A stretch of 64,000 nucleotides of DNA from Clostridiales bacterium oral taxon 876 str. F0540. Lineage in GTDB: Bacteria; Bacillota; Clostridia; Clostridiales; Clostridiaceae. The position numbers and the translations under genes are program-made. Under the pieces are notes generated by a model. That model was not told the origin of the DNA. It saw only the letters and a program-made list of their open reading frames with translations, and ran no database searches. This document shows, one piece after another, positions 34,662 to 42,097 of the stretch. The stretch's first letter is position 1. Each line of letters starts with the position of its first letter. The stretch covers positions 250,262 to 314,261 of the forward strand of contig KE993496.1 of the NCBI GenBank assembly GCA_000466585.1, written 5' to 3'.

Positions 34662-35345
34662 ATGAATTTTGATGATAGAACTTTAAGACTAATACAAATA
34701 GCATTGGACTCTTTTTGGCCAATGCTTAAGGCTGGCATTGCCTTTACTGTTCCAGTAGCGTTGATTTCTTTTGCGCTAGGGTTGGTTGTTGGTCTAATGA
34801 CTGCACTTGCAAGGATATCAAACGTTAAACCTCTTGTTTCAATTGCAAAATTTTATGTATGGATAATAAGGGGAACTCCACTATTAGTACAGTTGTTTAT
34901 TATTTTTTACGGTTTGGCCAAAGTTAATATAATACTAGACCCACTGCCGGCAGCAATTATAGGCTTTACGATTAATGTAGGAGCATACAGCTCAGAGGTT
35001 ATAAGAGCTGCAATACTATCAATACCAAAGGGCCAGTGGGAAGCAGCTTCTTCTATTGGTATGACGCATACTCAAACATTAAAAAGAATTGTTCTGCCTC
35101 AGGCTGCCAGGGTATCAATACCTCCGCTTTTTAATTCCTTTATAAGTCTTATAAAGGATACCTCTCTCGCAGCCTCAATTACACTTACAGAAATGTTTCA
35201 AGTGGCGCAAAGAGTTACAGCGGCCACCTACGAACCACTTTTATTGTACGTTGAAGTAGCATTTATATACTTGATATTCTGTACAATTTTAAGTGCTGTA
35301 CAAGGCAGGGTAGAAAAAAAGCTTGATAGATTTGTAGCTAGATAG
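34662..35345 (+). CDS. Amino-acid ABC transporter permease
   Basis: 227 residues of the HisM/TcyB group: five membrane segments, the EAA-type loop SIPKGQWEAASSIGMTHTQTL with IVLPQAARVSIPPL after it. The permease likely works as homodimer with the lipoprotein upstream and the ATPase downstream. ATG 34662, 12 bases after the lipoprotein stop, with a weak GTGGTGAT site. The stop codon is directly followed by leader copy C. Confidence 0.92.
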   Translation: MNFDDRTLRLIQIALDSFWPMLKAGIAFTVPVALISFALGLVVGLMTALARISNVKPLVSIAKFYVWIIRGTPLLVQLFIIFYGLAKVNIILDPLPAAIIGFTINVGAYSSEVIRAAILSIPKGQWEAASSIGMTHTQTLKRIVLPQAARVSIPPLFNSFISLIKDTSLAASITLTEMFQVAQRVTAATYEPLLLYVEVAFIYLIFCTILSAVQGRVEKKLDRFVAR

Positions 35346-35442
35346 GGAGGTAACAGTCCTAAATGGACTGTTACGGGTAGTTTGCGAGTGGAAACGAGCA
35401 TGCTTAAACTATCCAGTGTTTCCGACAAAAGGAGGGGAAAAA
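35346..35442 (+). ncRNA. Recurrent structured leader, copy C
   Basis: Begins with GGAGG right after the permease stop. P1: GTAACAGTCC-TAAAT-GGACTGTTAC (35350-35374). P2: GGGTAGTTT (35375-35383) with AAACTATCC (35406-35414). Pseudoknot: GGAAAC in the P2 loop (35390-35395) with GTTTCC (35418-35423). Then GACAAAAGGAGG places the ribosome site (35431-35435) before GTG 35443. Copy D at 48314 has the same plan. Confidence 0.65.
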
Positions 35443-36183
35443 GTGATATCAGTTAAAGGGCTATATAAAAGCTTTGGTGAAAATACTATATTAAAGAATA
35501 TTGATTTAGAAGTGGCAAAAGGGGAAACTACAGTTATAATAGGACCTTCAGGTTCAGGAAAGACAACTCTTTTAAGATGCATGAACCTGCTTGAAACTCC
35601 TGACTGCGGAACCATAAAGATAGGACAGAATGAATTGAACATTGATGGAAAATCAAAATTAAAGCAAAGTGATGTTATTGCTTTAAGAAAGAACACTGGA
35701 ATGGTGTTTCAGGGTTTTCATCTTTTTCCGCACAAAACCGCGTTAGAAAACATTATAGAAGGTCAGATTACAGTTTTAAAAAGATCAAAGCAGGAGGCTT
35801 ATGGAAAAGCAGTAGCCCTGCTTGAAAAAGTTGGCCTCTCAAATAAAAAAGACAGCTATCCTCATGAACTTTCAGGAGGTCAGCAGCAAAGAGTTGCTAT
35901 TGCACGTGCTATGGCAATGGAACCTGAAGTATTGCTTTTTGATGAACCTACTTCAGCCCTAGATCCAGAACTAGCAACCGAGGTTATAAAAGTAATGAAA
36001 GATCTCTCCAATGAGGGAATGACCATGGTGGTAGTTACACATAAAATGAGTTTTGCAAAGGAAGCTGCTCATAGAGTGATTTTTATGGATCAAGGAGTAA
36101 TTGTTGAAGAAGGTACCCCTGAGCAAGTTTTTGAGAATACTAATAATGAACGATTGAAACAGTTTTTAAGCATGATAGATTAA
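35443..36183 (+). CDS. Amino-acid ABC transporter ATPase
   Basis: 246 residues: Walker A GPSGSGKTTLL, Q-loop FQGFHLFPHKTALEN, signature LSGGQQQRVAIARAM, Walker B LLFDEPTSALD, H-loop VVTHKMSF; the GlnQ/HisP/TcyC pattern. Start is GTG 35443, with AAAGGAGG 8 bases upstream. Last gene of the cysteine T-box operon, separated from the permease by a structured leader rather than by overlap, which is odd within an importer operon. Confidence 0.93.
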   Translation: MISVKGLYKSFGENTILKNIDLEVAKGETTVIIGPSGSGKTTLLRCMNLLETPDCGTIKIGQNELNIDGKSKLKQSDVIALRKNTGMVFQGFHLFPHKTALENIIEGQITVLKRSKQEAYGKAVALLEKVGLSNKKDSYPHELSGGQQQRVAIARAMAMEPEVLLFDEPTSALDPELATEVIKVMKDLSNEGMTMVVVTHKMSFAKEAAHRVIFMDQGVIVEEGTPEQVFENTNNERLKQFLSMID

Positions 36184-36187
36184 ATTA

Positions 36188-36233
36188 GAAAACAGGCTGG
36201 CCATAGTTGCTTATTATGGTAAGCCTGTTTTTA
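36188..36233 (+). terminator. Terminator of the cysteine operon
   Basis: GAAAACAGGCT (36188-36198) pairs with AGCCTGTTTTT (36222-36232); inner pair CCATA/TATGG; T-rich tail. Confidence 0.88.
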
Positions 36234-36372
36234 TTTGCGTTCAGCAATATTTTATATTAGATTTATAGAACTTATAGCATGAAAAAAATCAGAGTTATAG
36301 ATTATCTTACAGTAACATAATATTCAACACAATCATATTATATTATGATATTTGAATATTTGGGGGTTAGGG

Positions 36373-37305
36373 ATGTTATCAAACAATGAATTTGTAAGAC
36401 AATCCTTGGAATTAAATTTATTTTTTATGAGAATAGCTAAAGAGCACTCTATTTTCTTAGAGGCAGGCTTTACTCCTAGAGACCAGCAGTTTATTGAACA
36501 ATCTGAAATGCTAAAGAATATATTCAGTCAGCTGCTTGTAGAAACTATTAATATGTCAGAGGGCATAATCAGCCCAGAAGTTGCAAATTCAGGCGAATTA
36601 GTGACAGATTTGACTTTAGCTGCCGAAAGGGAAACTCAATTTTATACTAACATAAAAATTGATTCAAACATAACTAGAATGGAGGCAGCCCTTGCAGAAA
36701 GCAGTCCAAGTAATATTACTATGAATACAGTAAGAATGGTAGAAGACTTAAATAACAGAGCTATTAGAGCTGCACAGCAAATAGCAGGCTTTAAGAGTAA
36801 TCTTCTTCAAAATGTTCTATCCTGCAGAATGTTTACGACAAATTATCCTTTGCTTATTGACCATATTTTAAGAGAAGCTAAATTCTATTTAAGAATGCTT
36901 ACTATGCTTCAAAAAAGAGAAGAATTTGATATAGCAAGAGAGGCTGCCTATCAGGAAACTTTCTGGAACAGAATTATGGCTGAACACTCTAAGTTTATAA
37001 GGGGACTGTTAGATCCTACTGAAGAGAAATTGTTTGATACTGCTAATGACTTTGGAAAGAAGTTTGATGAACTTACTCTTGAAGCAAAGAATCTGTCCAA
37101 GGATATGGGGCTGCTGCCAGAGGTAACAGATAGGAGTCTTAAGAATACTGTAGATATTCGTAATTTTAAGAGACAGGGTACTGAAGGATTAATACAGTGT
37201 CAAATTAGGTCCATTGCCTTCCCGCTTTTGGGAGACCATGTGGTCAGAGAGGCAAATCATTATATAAGAATGCTTAAAGATTTTAAAAAAGGCAAGGTAG
37301 AATAA
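36373..37305 (+). CDS. DUF2935-family protein
   Basis: 310 residues made of two similar all-helical repeats: NEFVRQSLELNLFFMRIAKEHSIFLE and AAYQETFWNRIMAEHSKFIRGLLD (quoted by ends), each followed by a later DHILREAKFYLRML / DHVVREANHYIRML copy. This is DUF2935, a clostridial and bacillar four-helix, ferritin-like family with conserved Glu/His that may bind metal. The frame opens earlier, but GGGGGTTAGGG precedes ATG 36373. No function known; its single-gene setting gives no clue. Confidence 0.85.
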   Translation: MLSNNEFVRQSLELNLFFMRIAKEHSIFLEAGFTPRDQQFIEQSEMLKNIFSQLLVETINMSEGIISPEVANSGELVTDLTLAAERETQFYTNIKIDSNITRMEAALAESSPSNITMNTVRMVEDLNNRAIRAAQQIAGFKSNLLQNVLSCRMFTTNYPLLIDHILREAKFYLRMLTMLQKREEFDIAREAAYQETFWNRIMAEHSKFIRGLLDPTEEKLFDTANDFGKKFDELTLEAKNLSKDMGLLPEVTDRSLKNTVDIRNFKRQGTEGLIQCQIRSIAFPLLGDHVVREANHYIRMLKDFKKGKVE

Positions 37306-37314
37306 ATATAATTA

Positions 37315-37359
37315 AAAAGGTCAGCCAATAATGTGTTATAAGCATTGGCTGGCCTTTTG
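37315..37359 (+). terminator. Terminator of the DUF2935 gene
   Basis: AAAAGGTCAGCCAAT (37315-37329) pairs with ATTGGCTGGCCTTTT (37344-37358), then GTTTAT. Confidence 0.88.
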
Positions 37360-37542
37360 TTTATATAAAGAAATTATTAGATTTCAACTATCGCAGAATA
37401 TAATCTCCCCCACTATTATTATACCATATAAAATTTTCAAATTACAGGCTTATAATCTGCATCTTTTGTGTGTATCATAGGAACAGAAATAACTTTACAG
37501 AGAATTGCTTCACCTATACCTAAAAAAGAAAGGGGAATATGT

Positions 37543-40155
37543 ATGAATCCATACGTGCTTAGCTTTCAGGAGATTGACAAAACTAAGCTTTCCATAGTTG
37601 GTGGGAAAGGTGCCAACCTAGGGGAGTTATCCAAGGTTAATGGTGTCCTAGTGCCGGAGGGCTTTTGTGTTACTACAGAGGCATACAAAAAGATAACTGA
37701 AAATAATCAGGAGTTTAATGCTTTATTAGATCAATTATCTAAGTTTAGATTAGAAGATAGAGAAAAAGCTGCTGAAGTCAGCAAAAAAATTCGTAATGTT
37801 ATCGAAAGAATATCTATTCCTAGGAATATAGAAGAAGAGATTGTAGGTTATCTCACAAAGTTTGGAGAAAGCGCTTCCTATGCCGTGCGTTCTAGCGCAA
37901 CAGCAGAGGATTTGCCGACAGCTTCTTTTGCAGGTCAGCAGGATACCTACTTGAACATTATCGGAACAGAGGCAATTTTAAAGCATATCAGCAAGTGCTG
38001 GGCATCACTGTTTACAGAAAGGGCAGTAACTTATCGTATTCAAAACGGTTTTGACCACTGTAAGGTTCGTTTGTCTGTGGTTGTTCAAAAGATGGTTTTT
38101 CCTGAGGTGTCAGGAATTTTATTTACTGCTGATCCCATAACTTCTAATAGGAAGGTGGTATCCATTGATGCAAGCTTCGGACTTGGTGAGGCTTTGGTTT
38201 CGGGGCTTGTGAATGCTGATAATTATAAAGTGCAGAGCAGCCAGGTTATCCATAAGAAAATCTCCTCAAAGAAGCTGGCCATTTATGCCTTAAAGGAAGG
38301 TGGGACAGAAAAACAGGACATTGATGCAAAGACGCAGAATAAGCAAGCATTAACAGATGAGCAGATTATAAGACTGTCGCATATGGGAAGAAAAATCGAA
38401 GAACACTTTGGTTGCCCTCAGGATATCGAATGGTGTGTGAGTAACGATACATTTTATATTGTCCAGAGCCGCCCAATCACTACTTTATTCCCCATACCTG
38501 AAGTAAATGATGAGAAAAGACACGTTTATTTATCTGTTGGACATCAACAAATGATGACAGATCCCTTGAAACCATTGGGAATGTCTTTAATGGAGTTAAT
38601 ATCTTTTGGCCACAGAACTAAAGCTGGCGGATGGTTATTTGTTGATGTGACACAAATGATAACTTCACCTGACAGCAGAAAAATGTTATTAAACAACATG
38701 GGGCAGCATGATCCCCTCATGAAAGACGCACTTATGACAATAATAGAGCGAGATTTCATAAAATGTTTATCAAATGATAAAGAGGAACAGAGCTTAGGTA
38801 ATAACAATAAAGTTAGGACACCTTCAAATTCGGAGGTGCAAATAGACTTTGAACCTTCAATCGTTTCTGATCTGATTAAGAAAAGTCAAAGCTCCATAGA
38901 AAAGTTAAAACAAAATATTCATGGGAAATCAGGAGCAGATTTAATAGATTTTATATTCGAAGATATAGAAGAATTAAAGAGGATTTTATTTGACCCGCAA
39001 AGTACAGCTGTATTTATGTCTGCTATAAATGCTTCATCCTGGATTAACGAAAAAATGAAAGAGTGGCTGGGTGAGAAAAACGCAGCAGATACCCTTTCAC
39101 AATCTGTACCAAACAATATTACTTCGGAAATGGGTCTGTCGTTAATGGATGTATCAGATATGATTCGTCCTTATCCAGAAGTAATTAGTTATTTGCAGCA
39201 TGTAAAAGACGACAATTTTTTAGAGGATCTTGTTAAGTTTAATGGCGGGAGGGAAGTTCGAGATGCAATCCTGTCCTACCTTAATAAATACGGAATGCGA
39301 TGCAGCGGAGAAATAGATATTACTAGACCTCGATTCAGCGAAAAACAAACTACACTTGTCCCTATGATTCTAAGCAATATCAAAAATTTTGAGCCTAATG
39401 CCGGCAATCGAAAATTTGAGCAAGGGCGACAGGAAGCTTTGAAAAAGGAGCAGGAATTATTAGAACGATTAAAGAAATTACCGGATGGTGAAGAAAAGGC
39501 CAAAGAAACAAAACGAATGATTGATTTAATCCGAAATTTCATCGGCTATCGTGAATATCCAAAGTACGGCATGGTTAGTCGCTACTTTGTTTACAAGCAG
39601 GCCATACTTAAAGAAGCTGATCAACTGGTAAAAGATAAGGTTATTTATGAAAAAGAAGATATATATTATCTAACGTTTGAAGAACTTCGCGAAGTTATGG
39701 GTAGAAATAAACCAGATTATCAAATCATCAACAAGCGAAAAGAGGAGTACAAATTATATGAAAAACTAACTCCGCCGCGTGTTATTACTTCTGATGGTGA
39801 AATCATAACAGGTAAATACAAACGAGAAAATCTACCAGAGGGCGCTATACCGGGTCTACCAGTTTCTTCAGGAAGTTTTGAAGGAAGAGCACGTGTCATT
39901 TTAAACATGGAAGACGCTGATTTAGAAGATGGAGATATATTAGTTACATCCTTTACTGACCCTAGCTGGACACCATTGTTTGTATCCATAAAAGGTCTGG
40001 TTACTGAAGTTGGTGGACTGATGACCCATGGTGCAGTAATCGCACGAGAATATGGTCTGCCAGCAGTTGTAGGAGTAGAAAATGCTACTAAACTGATAAA
40101 AGATGGTCAGAGGATTAGGGTGAACGGAACAGAAGGGTATGTAGAAATACTATAA
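37543..40155 (+). CDS. rph: PEP-synthase-like / rifampin phosphotransferase
   Basis: 870 residues in three parts: N-terminal ATP-grasp (GGKGANLGELSK, YAVRSSATAEDLPTASFAGQQ, FTADPITSNR, DIEWCVSNDTFYIVQSRPITT), a long helical middle domain (about 330-760) unlike PEP synthase, and a C-terminal swivelling His domain ending GGLMTHGAVIAREYGLPAVV with the catalytic His. Size and domain order match rifampin phosphotransferase (Rph, about 865 residues), which inactivates rifamycins using ATP; some relatives act on other substrates. AAAGGGG lies before ATG 37543. Single gene; no rifampin-associated element seen. Confidence 0.82.
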   Translation: MNPYVLSFQEIDKTKLSIVGGKGANLGELSKVNGVLVPEGFCVTTEAYKKITENNQEFNALLDQLSKFRLEDREKAAEVSKKIRNVIERISIPRNIEEEIVGYLTKFGESASYAVRSSATAEDLPTASFAGQQDTYLNIIGTEAILKHISKCWASLFTERAVTYRIQNGFDHCKVRLSVVVQKMVFPEVSGILFTADPITSNRKVVSIDASFGLGEALVSGLVNADNYKVQSSQVIHKKISSKKLAIYALKEGGTEKQDIDAKTQNKQALTDEQIIRLSHMGRKIEEHFGCPQDIEWCVSNDTFYIVQSRPITTLFPIPEVNDEKRHVYLSVGHQQMMTDPLKPLGMSLMELISFGHRTKAGGWLFVDVTQMITSPDSRKMLLNNMGQHDPLMKDALMTIIERDFIKCLSNDKEEQSLGNNNKVRTPSNSEVQIDFEPSIVSDLIKKSQSSIEKLKQNIHGKSGADLIDFIFEDIEELKRILFDPQSTAVFMSAINASSWINEKMKEWLGEKNAADTLSQSVPNNITSEMGLSLMDVSDMIRPYPEVISYLQHVKDDNFLEDLVKFNGGREVRDAILSYLNKYGMRCSGEIDITRPRFSEKQTTLVPMILSNIKNFEPNAGNRKFEQGRQEALKKEQELLERLKKLPDGEEKAKETKRMIDLIRNFIGYREYPKYGMVSRYFVYKQAILKEADQLVKDKVIYEKEDIYYLTFEELREVMGRNKPDYQIINKRKEEYKLYEKLTPPRVITSDGEIITGKYKRENLPEGAIPGLPVSSGSFEGRARVILNMEDADLEDGDILVTSFTDPSWTPLFVSIKGLVTEVGGLMTHGAVIAREYGLPAVVGVENATKLIKDGQRIRVNGTEGYVEIL

Positions 40156-40221
40156 TTTAATTTGCCAAGGTATTTCTTAAATTAATTGTAAAAATAGAAA
40201 GTATATAACTAAATTTCAGGT

Positions 40222-40250
40222 CACCCCTTTAATTTTAAGGGGTGTACCTT
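40222..40250 (+). terminator. Terminator after the Rph-like gene
   Basis: CACCCCTT (40222-40229) pairs with AAGGGGTG (40237-40244), then TACCTTTATT. Confidence 0.7.
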
Positions 40251-40278
40251 TATTGCAAAGTGGTAATTCTGCCTAGAA

Positions 40279-40461
40279 TTACAAGGTATCATTATAAGCT
40301 TCTCGATTTAATAAAATTGAAGCGGTCAGATCAAAAGTAAATGGGTGATGTACCAATTGACTTGTTCTGCCGCCTATATTTTTTTCTTTTTCATTTATTT
40401 CACCTCGAACTGGATTATATACGAAGTTAGTATTTCCAATATACTCGATACATAATTCTTT
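40279..40461 (-). pseudogene. Unassigned coding-like remnant
   Basis: A - strand frame with coding-like residues (IEYIGNTNFVYNPVRGEI, IGGRTSQLVHHPFTFDLTAS, LLNREAYNDTL, then TAA at 40279) has no start codon with a ribosome site and is cut at its N-terminus. I do not recognise the family. It lies between the Rph-like gene and a TetR gene; the remainder of that gap shows only the terminator at 40222. Confidence 0.3.
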
Positions 40462-40650
40462 GTTTTAACACTCTTTTTAGGTATACAAAATACATAAGGA
40501 TTGAGTAACAAGGAAATATAGAAAATAGGATGATATGGCAGGTTTTTATGGATATCAAGTAAATATTGAAGTGTGTTTTATATTCCCTCAGACTGATTAA
40601 GTTTGAGGGAATTTTGTTAAAATGCAAATTCAATAAAATCATCGAAGTAT

Positions 40651-41238
40651 TTATTGCCGTAATTCTTTATCAAAGTTTTCAAAGCAGCTGGTATCAGGGA
40701 GGGTTCGGTAGCTCAGCTGAATAATTCTCTCTATAGAAACACCATTTGGGTTGAAAAGCCATTTATTATACATGGAAAGTAAGCCTGAAATGTAAAACTC
40801 CATGAGCAAATCAACCTCAGCAGTGGTGTAATTTTCGGAGCAGAAAAAGTACTTTATCCAAATAGGTTTTAGATTTTCTACAATCTTACGTGTAAATTCT
40901 GTATCTCCGTGTGGACCTAACAGGATGACTATATACTTATCAAGACGTGTCAAGATTCCAAAGATTGATTCTAGTGCCTGTGAAGCGTTCAAGTTATTGG
41001 CTTGCTCTAAAAAGCGCAGGACAAAATCGTTTATTTCATCCATAAGCTGATCTTCAAGTTTGTGCAATATGTCATAGACATCCACATAATATTGATAAAA
41101 GGTACTGCGATTATATCCGGCCAGACTGCAGATATCTTTTACTGTGATTTTATCAATGCTATGCTTTTCATACAATATCCAAAATGCATCTTGAAAATTT
41201 CTCTGTGTAATCTCGGTTTGCTCTGTTCTTTTCTTCAT
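40651..41238 (-). CDS. TetR/AcrR-family regulator
   Basis: 195 residues: HTH DAFWILYEKHSIDKITVKDI, SLAGYNRSTFYQYYVDV; helical C-terminal ligand domain with VILLGPHGDTEF and FYISGLLSMYNKWLF. Divergent from the MacB-like ABC genes with a shared control region holding CAACA/TGTTG palindromes, so it probably represses itself and the transporter. Start ATG 41238 has AGGAG on the - strand. Paralogue of the TetR at 26198. Confidence 0.9.
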   Translation of the reverse strand: MKKRTEQTEITQRNFQDAFWILYEKHSIDKITVKDICSLAGYNRSTFYQYYVDVYDILHKLEDQLMDEINDFVLRFLEQANNLNASQALESIFGILTRLDKYIVILLGPHGDTEFTRKIVENLKPIWIKYFFCSENYTTAEVDLLMEFYISGLLSMYNKWLFNPNGVSIERIIQLSYRTLPDTSCFENFDKELRQ

Positions 41239-41268
41239 GATGAAGCTCCTGTTCCCGCTTTTTTATTT

Positions 41269-41367
41269 ATTTTAACACAAGTGAAAAATCAAGACAACAC
41301 GGTGTTGGATAATCCAACACATGCACGTTCAGTGTTGGTTGATAGAGTGACGAATATTTTCTATAAT
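41269..41367. promoter_or_regulatory. Divergent promoters with TetR operators
   Basis: + strand: TTGATA (41339-41344), 17-bp spacer, TATAAT (41362-41367). - strand: TTGTCT and TAAAAT 17 bp apart (ATTTTA at 41269-41274 on +). Between them lie TGTTGGATAATCCAACA (41303-41319) and an overlapping CAACACGGTGTTG (41295-41307), with another GTGTTGG half-site at 41332. Confidence 0.75.
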
Positions 41368-41391
41368 AAAATTTGTCGGGAGGGAAATCTT

Positions 41392-42093
41392 ATGGCATTT
41401 ATTTCATTTGAAAATGTATATAAAGAATATTGTATAGGCGACAGTATTGTGAGGGCTCTGAATGATGCTAATTTTTCTGTAGAGCATGGAGAACTGGCAG
41501 TAATACTTGGCTCCTCAGGTGCAGGTAAAACTACGGCACTAAATATTCTGGGGGGGATGGATACCGCAACACGCGGAAGGGTCATATTCGATGGCAACGA
41601 TATTACTCACTGGAATGAGGAACAGCTGTGTAATTATCGCCGTACTGATGTTGGATTCGTATTTCAGTTTTATAATTTGGTGCCTAATTTGACCACACTG
41701 GAAAATGTGGAATTGTCAGCACAGATCTGTGAAGATAGCCTGGATGCTGCCGAGACTCTGGAAAAGGTTGGACTTAGTGATAGAATGACTAATTTCCCAG
41801 CTCAGCTTTCAGGCGGAGAACAGCAGCGAGTTTCTATAGCCCGTGCATTGGCGAAAAGACCCAAACTTCTGCTTTGCGATGAGCCAACAGGTGCACTGGA
41901 TTATGTGACCGGCAAGCAGATTTTACAGCTCCTGCAGGATACCTGCCGAAAGGAGGGCATCACTGTTATTATCATCACTCACAACAGTGCTATTGCTCCA
42001 ATGGCTGATAAGGTAATTAGATTCAAAAGCGGAAAGGTTGTAGAGATGATAGTCAATTCAGAGCCTATGAATATTGCAGAGATTGAGTGGTGA
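41392..42093 (+). CDS. MacB/LolD-type ABC transporter ATPase
   Basis: 233 residues: Walker A LGSSGAGKTTAL, Q-loop FQFYNLVPNLT, signature LSGGEQQRVSIARAL, Walker B LLCDEPTGALD, H-loop IITHN. This is the LolD/MacB group that powers FtsX-type permeases rather than classical importers. ATG 41392 has GGGAGGG 9 bases upstream; a long open frame further upstream overlaps the control region and is not coding. The permease starts 5 bases after the stop. Confidence 0.93.
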   Translation: MAFISFENVYKEYCIGDSIVRALNDANFSVEHGELAVILGSSGAGKTTALNILGGMDTATRGRVIFDGNDITHWNEEQLCNYRRTDVGFVFQFYNLVPNLTTLENVELSAQICEDSLDAAETLEKVGLSDRMTNFPAQLSGGEQQRVSIARALAKRPKLLLCDEPTGALDYVTGKQILQLLQDTCRKEGITVIIITHNSAIAPMADKVIRFKSGKVVEMIVNSEPMNIAEIEW

Positions 42094-42097
42094 GGCC

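Noticed and set aside
41062..41391. Long N-terminal extension of the MacB-like ATPase
   Set aside because: It crosses the promoters and TetR operators and overlaps the TetR gene; ATG 41392 has the proper ribosome site.
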